Shown in pieces: positions 8,551 to 17,058 of a DNA stretch of 64,000 nucleotides. The DNA lies in assembly GCF_016617615.1 (NCBI RefSeq), contig NZ_JAACYA010000002.1, positions 558,001 through 622,000 of the forward strand, in the 5' to 3' direction. The notes beneath the pieces were generated by a model. The model was not told the origin of the DNA. It was given only the letters and a program-made list of their open reading frames with translations, and did not search any database. Source of the stretch: Persephonella atlantica (GTDB lineage Bacteria; Aquificota; Aquificia; Aquificales; Hydrogenothermaceae). The stretch's first letter is position 1. Each line of letters begins with the position of its first letter. Made by a program: the position numbers and the translations under genes.

Positions 8551-9138
8551 CTATTCAAGAACTCCTTTTGTTGATGGAGTTCCTTTTCTCTTTGGATCAA
8601 TTTCAATAGCGTGTCTTAGTGCAACAGCAAATGCTTTTGTTAATGCCTCAGCCACGTGGTGGAGATTTTTTCCAGAAAGAGCTTTCAGGTGAACTGTAAT
8701 ACCTGCAGAGAGAACAAACCCTTTAAAAAACTCCTCCATCAGCTCAAAATCAAACTGGGTTATTTTTCCTTTTAATCCCATGTCGTCATAAAATAGCAAT
8801 GGTCTTCCAGACAGGTCTATAGAACACATTGCAAGAGCTTCATCCATAGGTATGATAGCATGACCAAATCTTCTTATTCCCTTTTTATCACCAAGGGCTT
8901 CTTTCAATGCTGTTCCTAAAACGATACCTACATCCTCTACTGTGTGATGGTGGCTCACGTGAATATCGCCAGTTGCCATCACTTCCACATCAATGAGGGA
9001 ATGTTTGGAAAATGTTTCAACCATATGTGTCAGGAATCCAACAGGTGTATCAACACTGTATTTTCCTGTTCCATCTAAATTTATTGACAGTTCTATCTGT
9101 GTCTCCTTTGTCTCCCTTTTTATTGTAACCTTTCTCAT
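8551..9138 (-). CDS. hisB: Imidazoleglycerol-phosphate dehydratase HisB
   Basis: 195 residues, the full monofunctional enzyme (no N-terminal HAD phosphatase as in enterics). It carries out the sixth step of histidine synthesis. The two Mn-binding His-rich repeats are present: [13 protein letters not shown] near 60 and [13 protein letters not shown] near 160. [10 protein letters not shown] and GRPLLFYD are also conserved. The start codon overlaps the stop of dnaC (ATGA), so it is translationally coupled to an unrelated replication gene, with no other his gene nearby. Confidence 0.96.
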   Translation of the reverse strand: MRKVTIKRETKETQIELSINLDGTGKYSVDTPVGFLTHMVETFSKHSLIDVEVMATGDIHVSHHHTVEDVGIVLGTALKEALGDKKGIRRFGHAIIPMDEALAMCSIDLSGRPLLFYDDMGLKGKITQFDFELMEEFFKGFVLSAGITVHLKALSGKNLHHVAEALTKAFAVALRHAIEIDPKRKGTPSTKGVLE

Positions 9139-9860
9139 TTTTTATCTCCTGTTCGTTCTTTCAGTGCCGTTCCTCTCCTGTCTTTTCCCTTTACAGGAAG
9201 AATTTCACACATCTCAGAAAGCCTTGAGGCAATAGCCTGCCCCATCCTTTCTTCTAATGTGTTTTCTAATATGTCTTCTTCAACTTTTTTCTTACTTTTC
9301 AGCTCAATGTTAGATGTTATTATTATCGGTTTCAAATCATTATACCTGTTAATTATTATGTAGTGTAGTATATCCCTTGCCCAGTCTGACAGTCTTTCTG
9401 AACCGAGATCGTCAAGAACAAGGATAGGTGTTTCAATTACTTCTTCTAAAATTTCCCTTGAAGAAGCAGAACCATCAAAAGAGGCTTTCAGATTAAAAAG
9501 TAAAGATCTGGTGTCATAAAACAGACCTACAACCCCTTTTCTTTTAAAAAATTCCTTTAGGATACCAACAGCAAGATGTGTCTTCCCCACTCCAGGAGGT
9601 CCAACGAGAAACAATCCTTTTCCTTCTAAAAAATCTTCAGAGTTTATGTAATCCTCTATCCTTGTCAGTATAAAATTATGTCCGTACTTTTTTTCGGGAA
9701 TAAAGTTTTCCAGCTCTTTATCTCTGTACCTTCTGGGAATTCTCATTCTGCTAAAAATATCTTCCGTAATTTCAGAATACCGGCACAGACATTTCTTTAC
9801 ACCGTCTTTTCCCATTACCCAGCCAGTATCTTCACAAAGAGAGCATTTTACTTCTTCCAT
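9135..9860 (-). CDS. dnaC: DnaC/DnaI-type replicative helicase loader
   Basis: 241 residues. N-terminal Cys pairs (CSLC at 6-9 and CLC near 24-26) suggest a small zinc-binding domain. The AAA+ core follows with Walker [10 protein letters not shown], Walker [10 protein letters not shown], sensor IITSN, and an arginine-finger region ending in [13 protein letters not shown]. DnaC loads the DnaB helicase at the origin. IstB transposase helpers share the core, but no transposase is adjacent and the Cys-rich N-terminus is of the DnaC/DnaI kind. The start has a GGAGAG SD. Confidence 0.88.
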   Translation of the reverse strand: MEEVKCSLCEDTGWVMGKDGVKKCLCRYSEITEDIFSRMRIPRRYRDKELENFIPEKKYGHNFILTRIEDYINSEDFLEGKGLFLVGPPGVGKTHLAVGILKEFFKRKGVVGLFYDTRSLLFNLKASFDGSASSREILEEVIETPILVLDDLGSERLSDWARDILHYIIINRYNDLKPIIITSNIELKSKKKVEEDILENTLEERMGQAIASRLSEMCEILPVKGKDRRGTALKERTGDKK

Positions 9861-9918
9861 ATATCTCTCCAGAAAGTATTTGAAAATAAGATATATATTT
9901 TGTGTTAATTTAACAAGA

Positions 9919-10212
9919 TTATTTACTTTCTTGAAGTTCAGACAGCTTTTTTTCTAACTGTTTAAGGGTTTTTAAGATCTCTTTTTTAAATCTGTTAAAA
10001 TCCTCTCTGCTGAGTTTTTCTTCAAGTTCTCTTAACTGTTTTTTTATCTCTTTTAACTGCTCTTTTATCTGCTGGTCTTCTTTTATCTTTTCCTTTATAC
10101 CTTCTGTTAAATGCAGTATCCCCTGTTTAATCTCCTCTATTCCTTTCTGTATTTTATCTTCGGAAGCATAGGCAAAAATAAAAAGGGAAAGAAAAACGAT
10201 CAAAACCTTCAT
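9919..10212 (-). CDS. Small secreted coiled-coil protein of unknown function
   Basis: 97 residues. An N-terminal signal peptide (MKVLIVFLSLFIFAYA, cleavage after AYA or AYAS) is followed by about 75 residues of almost uninterrupted heptad-like Lys/Glu/Leu/Ile sequence, predicted helical coiled coil. No enzyme motif is visible. It is exported, presumably to the periplasm. The ATG overlaps the stop of the upstream TetR gene (10209-10212), so it may be co-expressed with that regulator. Low-complexity composition makes homology searches unreliable. Confidence 0.7.
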   Translation of the reverse strand: MKVLIVFLSLFIFAYASEDKIQKGIEEIKQGILHLTEGIKEKIKEDQQIKEQLKEIKKQLRELEEKLSREDFNRFKKEILKTLKQLEKKLSELQESK

Positions 10213-10808
10213 TTTTCCATTATCCCATAGAAAATCATTGAGATAAACTGGTCTGGATCTTCTATAATTTTTCCCTCTCTTCCAGAAATAACATATGCAA
10301 ACACCTTTGCCTGTATAGAGCCAATAAAAAACATTGCAACATCTTCAGGTACCAGCTCTTTCCTTATACTGCCTTCAAGCTGCCCATCTTTTATAATCTG
10401 TGAAATTTCCTTTGTATAGCTTTCAACAAAGTTATTCAGGATTTTTTTAAATTTTTCGTCTTCGGAACGGGACAGCTCAAAACATAAAACAGGAACTGCT
10501 CCTCTTGTATCTTCTAATACATCTATATGAGCCTTCAGAAGCAGTTCTAACTTTTCCTTCACAGTTCTGCCTCTTTCGACAGCTTCTATCGCGCTCTGGG
10601 AACATCTGGAAACATATCTCTGTATAATTTCAAGAATTATGTCGTCCATAGATTTGAAATGCTTAAAAATGGCAGCATCTGTTATCCCTAACTTATCTGC
10701 AATATTTTTCGCTGTGAACTTCCTCAGGCCTTCCTTTACTATTATTTCTGCTCCTATTTTTATTATCTTCTCTTTTGTTGACATCTTTTCAACGTTGTCT
10801 GTCACCAT
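10209..10808 (-). CDS. TetR/AcrR-family transcriptional regulator
   Basis: 199 residues. Residues 10-60 are the TetR HTH (KIIKIGAEIIVKEGLRKFTAKNIADKLGITDAAIFKHFKS). The variable helical ligand-binding domain follows. TetR proteins usually repress an adjacent efflux or metabolic gene. Here the coupled downstream gene is the small coiled-coil secreted protein, and the DHH gene lies immediately upstream (1 nt gap). An autoregulated operon is possible but no operator is evident. GGAG lies about 8 nt before the ATG, inside the end of the DHH gene. Confidence 0.88.
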   Translation of the reverse strand: MVTDNVEKMSTKEKIIKIGAEIIVKEGLRKFTAKNIADKLGITDAAIFKHFKSMDDIILEIIQRYVSRCSQSAIEAVERGRTVKEKLELLLKAHIDVLEDTRGAVPVLCFELSRSEDEKFKKILNNFVESYTKEISQIIKDGQLEGSIRKELVPEDVAMFFIGSIQAKVFAYVISGREGKIIEDPDQFISMIFYGIMEK

Positions 10809-10809
10809 A

Positions 10810-11679
10810 TCAGTTTTCCTCCAGTTTAACCATTTTTAAAAAATCTTCTATTTTTACAAGGGCACCGGCTGCATTTTTATGCCCTCCACCACCTAATATT
10901 CTTGCAAGGTCAAGGGCATTAGGTTTCTGTCCTTCACAACTTCTGAAACTGAGCTTTACATCCGTTCCCTGCACACTGAACAGCAAAACAGCCTCACCAA
11001 ACTTTGTAGACAAGATATTACCAATCTCTGACTGGAAATAGGTGGTATTAAACCCCCTTACAGTATATTCTCCTATTTTCACAGGTGTTTCTTTTGCCCT
11101 CTCCACATATTTATTAATAAGATAATCTGAAAAAGAAGCAATAATCTTTCCTTTTTCTATCAGATTATCTGGTTGCTGATCTAACAGCTTAACAACTTCT
11201 TCAGGTCTGTTTGTAAATGGAAGCAGGTACAGATTTACATATTTTGTGTTTTCTCCATACCTCCATGTCCATATATCCTGGTCTTCCACATACTTTACAA
11301 TCCAGGGAGGCTCTGTGTTAAACAGATATTCCCATGTAAGGGAAGCCCCTGAACGATTGTTGTTAAATACAAAAGTAAAGTTATCATACTGCCTGTCTAT
11401 TTCTTCCAAGTAATCCTTTGCACTTATATGGTGGTCAATGTTTACAACCTGTTTTGCTCTTTTAATGAGACTGATGAGGTCTTCCTTCTTCAGAGAAAAA
11501 TCTACTATATAAACTGTCGTTTCCTTGTCAACACTCTGGAGAAGCTGATCTATATGTTCAGGTTTATAACCGTGCTCAAATGGAAACAGCTGGCAGTCAG
11601 GATACTTTTTCAGCAGTACAGCTGCCGCCGTTGTTCCATCTGTACAGTTCCCATGATATATGCACACAACCTTTTTCAT
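10810..11679 (-). CDS. DHH/DHHA1-family phosphoesterase
   Basis: 289 residues. The N-terminal DHH domain has HGNCTDGTTAA, VDFSLKKEDL and the signature IDHHIS. The C-terminal DHHA1 domain has the GGGGHKNAAG substrate-binding loop near 270. The family includes oligoribonuclease NrnA, RecJ and c-di-AMP phosphodiesterases. This single-domain-pair form without membrane or GGDEF modules is closer to the NrnA-like or archaeal-type group, and the substrate cannot be assigned from sequence alone. The usual DxD of motif I is replaced by CTDG. The SD is GAGGAA. Confidence 0.85.
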   Translation of the reverse strand: MKKVVCIYHGNCTDGTTAAAVLLKKYPDCQLFPFEHGYKPEHIDQLLQSVDKETTVYIVDFSLKKEDLISLIKRAKQVVNIDHHISAKDYLEEIDRQYDNFTFVFNNNRSGASLTWEYLFNTEPPWIVKYVEDQDIWTWRYGENTKYVNLYLLPFTNRPEEVVKLLDQQPDNLIEKGKIIASFSDYLINKYVERAKETPVKIGEYTVRGFNTTYFQSEIGNILSTKFGEAVLLFSVQGTDVKLSFRSCEGQKPNALDLARILGGGGHKNAAGALVKIEDFLKMVKLEEN

Positions 11680-11799
11680 TCTTTCCTCTTTGGTTAGATA
11701 TAACTAACTTAATTAACTTTAAAAAATTTTTATTGAAATTTCAATACTATCCGAAATTCTATACTGTGAAGTTATTCAAAAATAAAAGATTTTCAAAAT

Positions 11800-11853
11800 T
11801 TGACATATACAATATACAGGGGTATTATTAAAAGAAAACACTATATATAGTAT
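11800..11853 (+). promoter_or_regulatory. nrdB promoter with a pair of NrdR-like boxes
   Basis: A perfect -35 TTGACA (11800-11805) and a -10 TATTAT (11823-11828) are separated by 17 nt. The box ATACAATATACAGGGG (11807-11822) fills that spacer. A second box ACACTATATATAGTAT (11838-11853) covers the region just after the expected start. The second box matches the known NrdR consensus (acaCwAtATaTwGtgt) almost fully. The two boxes begin 31 nt apart, the spacing typical of paired NrdR boxes. NrdR is an ATP/dATP-sensing repressor of RNR operons; its gene is not in this window. The gap 11680-11799 otherwise holds only an ATTGAAATTTCAAT palindrome at 11732-11745. Confidence 0.75.
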
Positions 11854-11874
11854 GTAAGAGTAAGGAGGAGAGCC

Positions 11875-12864
11875 ATGAAAAAGCTTCAATTTATAGGAAA
11901 AACCTCAGTAAAGGATAACATCAGACTGACAGAAAATCCAAGATATCCTGTTTTTAAAGATATATACACAAAACAGAAAAAGGCTGTCTGGTTCCCAGAA
12001 GAGCTGAATATACAGCAGGACGTTTTGGATTACAAATCCCTATCACCAACAGAAAAAGACCTGTTTGATACATCTGTTGGTTATTTTGCCTCCTCTGAGC
12101 TTCTTGTACAGAATGTTTTAGGAAACGGTTTTTTCCCTGTTTTAACAGACCCTTATGCAAAGATGAGTTTTTCAACACAGATGTTTATGGAAAACATACA
12201 TTCAGATTTCTTTGAGATAATACTGAATACATTTGAGATGGACAGGAAAAGGATATATAACATAACGCTTGAAGATAAACTCCTTCACGAAAAACAGGAA
12301 CTTATCATCAGGGCTGTTGACAGGATTACCTATGGAAAGGCAGACCCTGATACATTAGAGGGCAAAAAACAGATACTCACAGCTATACTGCTGAATAACA
12401 TTATTCAAGAAGGTATGTTTTTCTACTCTGCATTTGCCCACTTCTTTGCGATGAAAGACACAGGAAAGATGAAAAATGTTGTCTCAGGGGTTGAACTTAT
12501 TCTGATTGATGAGTCTCTACATCTTCAGAATGGTATAGAGGCTATACTGACAATTGTTGAAGAAAATCCAGAGATTGTTGATGATGAAAAGTTTGTTGAC
12601 AACATCAGAGAAACAATAATTGATGCTGTTGAATTAGAGCTGAACTATCTGAAAACCAAGTTCGGTGGAACAACTATATTTGGTGTATCTTACAAGGAGC
12701 TTGAAAAATACATGAAGTACATAGCAGACAGGAGACTTGAAGAATTAGGATTTGACCCACAGTTTAAGATAGACCAGAACCCACTGAAGTTTCTACAGAA
12801 GGAAGACGTGAAGAAGCTAACGAACTTTTTTGAAGTTTCATCAACGGAGTATACAAACTTTTAG
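11875..12864 (+). CDS. nrdB: Class I ribonucleotide reductase small subunit, class Ic-like (no radical tyrosine)
   Basis: 329 residues. Carboxylate/His ligands of the dimetal site are visible: E75, E106, H109, E179 (IIQEGMFF), E213 and H216 (DESLH). Counting from E106-x2-H109, the position of the radical Tyr122 of E. coli is F113. The first ligand, normally Asp84, is E75 (FASSELL). Both substitutions are hallmarks of class Ic R2 (Chlamydia), which uses a Mn(IV)/Fe(III) centre instead of a tyrosyl radical. The C-terminus ends in an aromatic/acidic tail (SSTEYTNF) for docking to NrdA. The SD is AAGGAGGAG. The gene is controlled by the paired NrdR-like boxes upstream. Confidence 0.93.
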   Translation: MKKLQFIGKTSVKDNIRLTENPRYPVFKDIYTKQKKAVWFPEELNIQQDVLDYKSLSPTEKDLFDTSVGYFASSELLVQNVLGNGFFPVLTDPYAKMSFSTQMFMENIHSDFFEIILNTFEMDRKRIYNITLEDKLLHEKQELIIRAVDRITYGKADPDTLEGKKQILTAILLNNIIQEGMFFYSAFAHFFAMKDTGKMKNVVSGVELILIDESLHLQNGIEAILTIVEENPEIVDDEKFVDNIRETIIDAVELELNYLKTKFGGTTIFGVSYKELEKYMKYIADRRLEELGFDPQFKIDQNPLKFLQKEDVKKLTNFFEVSSTEYTNF

Positions 12865-12889
12865 AGACCTCAAAAAAATTAACTAACTG

Positions 12890-13036
12890 ATGACAGTGAA
12901 CGAACTTATAGAACTTTCAAATAAGCTTACCTCAAGGGGATTAGGTGTTAAAATTGCTAAAAATCCAGTTTTAAAAAAATTACTCTGGGAAGCCACTTCT
13001 TTCCTTCCTGAAGATGTTCCCCATTATACAGAATAA
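12890..13036 (+). CDS. Small unknown ORF between nrdB and nrdA
   Basis: 48 residues, beginning MTVNELIELSNKLTSRG and ending FLPEDVPHYTE. It lies 25 nt after nrdB and 18 nt before nrdA. Third-position and residue usage (Leu/Lys/Glu-rich, no rare clusters) resemble neighbouring real genes, and it neatly fills the gap. No strong SD precedes it, so it may depend on coupling to nrdB. I do not recognise a family. A function linked to RNR assembly or regulation is only suggested by position. Confidence 0.5.
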   Translation: MTVNELIELSNKLTSRGLGVKIAKNPVLKKLLWEATSFLPEDVPHYTE

Positions 13037-13054
13037 AAATTTAGGAGGTTTTAG

Positions 13055-16000
13055 ATGCAGAGGATAGTTGTTAAAAGGGATGGAACAGAAGAAAAATTCC
13101 AGATGAAAAAGCTGATAAATGCTATATTTGCTCTTTTAGAGGGAATGGACATACCTGATGATTATGAGATAGTTTTCAAAATAGCAAAAGAGCTTGACCT
13201 GAAAATTCCAGAAAGGGTTACAACACAGGAGTTAGACACTCTCGTTCTAAAAGCAATAGAACAGCTCATACCAAAACATTACATATACGACACATTAGCT
13301 GCAAAACAGCTTCTGAAACTGATTAACAGGGAGATAGACAAGAGATTTCCCACTTTCAAAGATGCCATAATCTTTGGCGTAAAGGAAAATCTGTATAAAG
13401 AAGAGCTTCTGAATTTTGACCTTGACAGGTTAGAAAAAGCCTTAGACTACAGCAGAGACTCTCTCCTCGATTACTTTGGCATGACAACACTGAAAGACAG
13501 ATACTTCACGAGGGACAGGGAAGGAAACATAATAGAAAAACCCCAGTGGTTTTTCATGAGAGTTGCAATGGGAATAGGAAATAATGAAGAAGAAGTGATA
13601 AAAATATACAACAAAATATCAAAATTAGAATATCTCCACTCAACACCAACACTCTACAACTCAGGAACAGTAACCCACCAGTACAGCTCCTGCTACGTAA
13701 ACGTCATAGATGACTCTCTTGAATCAATTATGGACAAAGCAAAAGAAACAGCATTTTTAGCCAAATATGCAGGGGGAGTAGGAACAGACGTTACAAGAAT
13801 TAGAGCAACAGGTTCAAAGATACATTCCCTTAATGCAAAATCCTCTGGAGTTATACCATTTATAAAAATATTTGACACAATTGTTAACGCTATCCAGCAA
13901 GGGGGAAGAAGGAGAAGCTCACAGGTGATGTATCTCCAGCCGTGGCATTTAGACATTGATGCATTTTTAGACCTGAGGGAGACAACAGGAAACCCTTATT
14001 TCAGGACTCCTTCTCTCAATACAGCACTGTGGATGCCAGATGAGATAATGAGAAGAATAAAGGAAGGAGAACCTATATACCTGTTTGACCCTGCAGAATG
14101 TCCAGAACTTGTTACCGCATGGGGAGAAGATTTTACAAAGAAATACTTTGAGTGTATAGAAAAGGCAGAAACTGGGCAGCTAAAACTGTGGAGAAAGATA
14201 GACTCTCAGGAATGGTTCAACAGATACCTGTTCAAACTTGCTAAAACTGGACATCCATGGTTGTGTTGGAAAGACAGACACAACGAACATAATGTATGTC
14301 CTGAATACAGTGTTATAAATTCTTCTAACCTTTGCGTAACAGGAGATACAAGGCTTGCTACCCAGTGGGGTCTTGTGAAGGCAAAAGAACTTTATGAAAA
14401 AGGAGAGCCAATAATAGCAACTTACGATAAAAGGACAGATGGAAACTGGAAAGATTACGGAGTGTCAACAGCCCAGTGTCTAAAAATGTTCAAAACAAAA
14501 GAAAATGCTGACGTTTACGAGGTGATAACAAGGGAAGGATACAGAATAAAAGCAACAGACTGGCACGAGTTTTATAGAGCTGTTCCATCTAAAACAGCAA
14601 ATGGTTATGCTACAGATTACAAAATAGAAAAAGTGAAATTATCACAGTTAAAAGAAGGAGATAAGTTATTAATCCAATCAGGAGAAGGGCAGTTTGGAAA
14701 TGAAGGATATTATGAGTTAGGACTTGTAATAGGATTAATTACTGGAGATGGTAGTATTACTTATGATAAGAAAGAAAAAAGTTTCAGGGCTCGAATTTTA
14801 CTCTTTAATGATGAGATTTCTTTAAAGGAATTGGTTAGAGAGTCTGTAGAAAAAATTATAGAAAGAGATTATATGAATGTTTCAACATATTCAGAAAATA
14901 GAGATAAGTTTTTTACATCTATTGCCACATATAAAGGAATACTTAAACAACATACAAAAAACAGTCAAAGATTGGAAATTAAAAGCCAAAGATTGGGAAG
15001 AATTCTAGATGAAATTTATAACTTTAATGGAAAGAACAAATTAGAGGTGCCTGAAGTTATATTCAAAGGAACTAAAGAGACAGTCATAGGATACTTACAA
15101 GGTTTATTTACAAGAGATGGTTCTTTTATTAGGAACAAAGATAAAGGTTTTGTGCAACTTGTAAGTGTAAGTAAAAAGTTATTAGAAGATATACAAATAT
15201 TGCTAGCAAACTTTGGAATTAAAACAAAAATTTACAGCCACACTAAAGCTGGAAAATCAATGATTAAACATACATCTATATATGGAAAGACTAGCTACTA
15301 TACTAACAAAAGAAATGCTTATAAATTAGTAATCACAGGAAATAATGCTGTTAGATTTATAAAAGAAATAGGATTTTTAGGTAAGAAGCAAAGAAAAGCT
15401 TTGTCTTTTCTTAAAGATAGAATAGGTAAAAAAGGAACTGTATGGGGAAGGTCTTCGGAGCACTTCTTTGCAGAAATCAAAGAAATAAGGTACGCAGGTA
15501 AAGAAGATGTTTACGATACTACGCAGCTTTACAATCACTCTTTAATCTTTAACGGTATAGTAACAGGAAACTGTACAGAAATCTCTATTCCCAACTCTCC
15601 AGAAAGCACTGCAGTATGCACACTTGCATCTGTTAACCTTGCAAAACATATAAACAAAGACAAAACAGACATAGACTGGGACAAACTGAGAGACACCATA
15701 GAAACAATGGTTGTAGCATTAGACAACATATTAGACAAAAACTTCTATCCATCAGAAGAAAGTAGAAAGAACACAATGGATTTAAGGCCCCTTGGAATTG
15801 GTCTGATGGGATTTGCAGAGACGCTTATAGAACTTGGAATACCTTACGACAGTGATGCGGCAGTAGAGTTTGCTGAAAAAGTAGCTAAATTTATGAGGGA
15901 AACAGCATATAAAAAGTCACAGGAGCTTGCAGAAGAAAGGGGAGCATTCCCACATTATGAAGAGATGAAAGCAAAAGGAAAACCATACCCATACCCCCCA

Positions 16001-16702
16001 AGAAGAAACGCAGTCCTCCTTGCAATAGCACCAACAGCATCAATCTCAATAATAGCAGGAACAACATCATCAATAGACAGCTACTTCTCTAATGTTTACT
16101 CAAGGGATACCCTGTCTGGTAAGTTCATAGTAGTAAACAAACAGCTGATGAAAAAGCTGGAAGAGATAGATATGTGGAATGAAGAGATGGCAGAAAGGAT
16201 AAAAGCTGATGGAGGCTCTATACAGTACATTGAGGAACTTGAAGGAAAAATAGACAAAAGACTGTTTAAAGGAGCTTATGAAATACACCCAAAAAGGCAG
16301 ATAGATATAGCAGCAGCATTCCAGAAATACATAGACCAGGCAGTATCAAAATCTATATACATAGAGGAAGACCTGAGAGGAGAGATGTTTGATATATACA
16401 TGTATGCGTGGGAAAAGGGGCTGAAATCTACCTACTACTGCTTTATTGATAAAACTGTTAAAGGTGAAAAATATACACAGAAGGTAAACAAAAGGGGAGC
16501 AAGAAGGGGATTTGGGCTGAGGAAGTCCAGAGAAACAGAAGAGCAAAAAACTCAGACTTCGCAGGAAGAAGACATTGAGCAGATAGAAAAAATGGCAAGG
16601 GAGAAATATGGAGATGAAGTGGTAGACAGGGTAAAGTCAGGGAACATTGAAGCCTGCCCAACAGACCCACTGCTCAGTAAAATATGTCCAAGCTGTGAGT
16701 GA
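13055..16702 (+). CDS. nrdA: Class I ribonucleotide reductase large subunit containing an intein
   Basis: 1215-residue precursor; removal of the 413-residue intein leaves 802 residues. Residues 1-90 are an ATP-cone (MQRIVVKRDGTEEKFQ) for dATP feedback. The catalytic barrel has SSCYV near 210 and, split by the intein, NL/CTEISIPNS, where C840 of the precursor is the thiyl-radical Cys (C439 in E. coli). DLRPLGIGLMG and the PTASIS loop are conserved. The C-terminal swinging redox pair is C1211-P-S-C1214. It reduces NDPs with NrdB. The SD is TAGGAGG. A strong terminator follows the stop. Confidence 0.96.
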   Translation: MQRIVVKRDGTEEKFQMKKLINAIFALLEGMDIPDDYEIVFKIAKELDLKIPERVTTQELDTLVLKAIEQLIPKHYIYDTLAAKQLLKLINREIDKRFPTFKDAIIFGVKENLYKEELLNFDLDRLEKALDYSRDSLLDYFGMTTLKDRYFTRDREGNIIEKPQWFFMRVAMGIGNNEEEVIKIYNKISKLEYLHSTPTLYNSGTVTHQYSSCYVNVIDDSLESIMDKAKETAFLAKYAGGVGTDVTRIRATGSKIHSLNAKSSGVIPFIKIFDTIVNAIQQGGRRRSSQVMYLQPWHLDIDAFLDLRETTGNPYFRTPSLNTALWMPDEIMRRIKEGEPIYLFDPAECPELVTAWGEDFTKKYFECIEKAETGQLKLWRKIDSQEWFNRYLFKLAKTGHPWLCWKDRHNEHNVCPEYSVINSSNLCVTGDTRLATQWGLVKAKELYEKGEPIIATYDKRTDGNWKDYGVSTAQCLKMFKTKENADVYEVITREGYRIKATDWHEFYRAVPSKTANGYATDYKIEKVKLSQLKEGDKLLIQSGEGQFGNEGYYELGLVIGLITGDGSITYDKKEKSFRARILLFNDEISLKELVRESVEKIIERDYMNVSTYSENRDKFFTSIATYKGILKQHTKNSQRLEIKSQRLGRILDEIYNFNGKNKLEVPEVIFKGTKETVIGYLQGLFTRDGSFIRNKDKGFVQLVSVSKKLLEDIQILLANFGIKTKIYSHTKAGKSMIKHTSIYGKTSYYTNKRNAYKLVITGNNAVRFIKEIGFLGKKQRKALSFLKDRIGKKGTVWGRSSEHFFAEIKEIRYAGKEDVYDTTQLYNHSLIFNGIVTGNCTEISIPNSPESTAVCTLASVNLAKHINKDKTDIDWDKLRDTIETMVVALDNILDKNFYPSEESRKNTMDLRPLGIGLMGFAETLIELGIPYDSDAAVEFAEKVAKFMRETAYKKSQELAEERGAFPHYEEMKAKGKPYPYPPRRNAVLLAIAPTASISIIAGTTSSIDSYFSNVYSRDTLSGKFIVVNKQLMKKLEEIDMWNEEMAERIKADGGSIQYIEELEGKIDKRLFKGAYEIHPKRQIDIAAAFQKYIDQAVSKSIYIEEDLRGEMFDIYMYAWEKGLKSTYYCFIDKTVKGEKYTQKVNKRGARRGFGLRKSRETEEQKTQTSQEEDIEQIEKMAREKYGDEVVDRVKSGNIEACPTDPLLSKICPSCE
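14333..15571 (+). mobile_element. Intein with LAGLIDADG-type homing endonuclease in NrdA
   Basis: 413 residues (precursor 427-839). Block A begins CVTGDTRLAT and block B contains ATDWHEF with the T-x2-H. Two dodecapeptide motifs, LVIGLITGDGSI and GYLQGLFTRDGS, mark a DOD endonuclease. Block F is VYDTTQLYNHSLIF and the end is NGIVTGN before extein Cys840. The terminal Asn and +1 Cys are standard, but the usual penultimate His is Gly. The central endonuclease part is more AT-rich and uses different codons (many aaa, aat, tta) than the exteins, as expected for a mobile insert. The site is the codon boundary just before the catalytic Cys. Confidence 0.93.
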
Positions 16703-16706
16703 TTCA

Positions 16707-16727
16707 GGGGCTTTTCTGCCCCTTTTT
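16707..16727 (+). terminator. Rho-independent terminator after nrdA
   Basis: GGGGC (16707-16711), loop TTTTCT, GCCCC (16718-16722), then five T. It starts 4 nt after the nrdA stop and should end the nrdB-nrdA transcript. Confidence 0.88.
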
Positions 16728-16738
16728 GGAGAAGTAAA

Positions 16739-16924
16739 ATGGGAAAAGCATACAATCCAGAAGATTATCTGTGTCAGATGTGTGCTTACAAATCCTGTCT
16801 GCACAGTAGCAAAGGAAGGGATATACTGAGGAGAAAATTTCTTGAAATGCAGAAAAAGGAAGATATAAATATTAATAAAGAAGAGATTTTTCATATTTGC
16901 AAAACTGAAAACAAAAAAGAATGA
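16739..16924 (+). CDS. Small Cys-rich protein, unknown
   Basis: 61 residues. The N-terminal half holds C-x2-C-x4-C (YLCQMCAYKSCLHSSKG) with a His two residues after the third Cys, and a fourth Cys lies near residue 54 (HICKTEN). This looks like a small zinc- or Fe-S-binding module. GGAG 7 nt before the ATG lies directly after the nrdA terminator T-run, so expression would need read-through or a promoter inside the terminator region. I know no family for it. Same-strand position after nrdA is the only functional hint. Confidence 0.5.
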   Translation: MGKAYNPEDYLCQMCAYKSCLHSSKGRDILRRKFLEMQKKEDININKEEIFHICKTENKKE

Positions 16925-17058
16925 TTACTGATAGAATGACTCCTTTAAAATTTCTAAAATACAGCAGGTTCAGAGATTTTTGCCCTAAAAACATATTTTG
17001 GCATAATTATTTCCTTATAAAGTTTAAAGAAATAGAAATAAATACCGAAACAAAATTT

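Noticed and set aside
9135-9860. IstB transposition helper instead of DnaC
   Set aside because: No transposase or inverted repeats nearby, and the Cys-containing N-terminus and coupling to hisB favour the chromosomal helicase loader.
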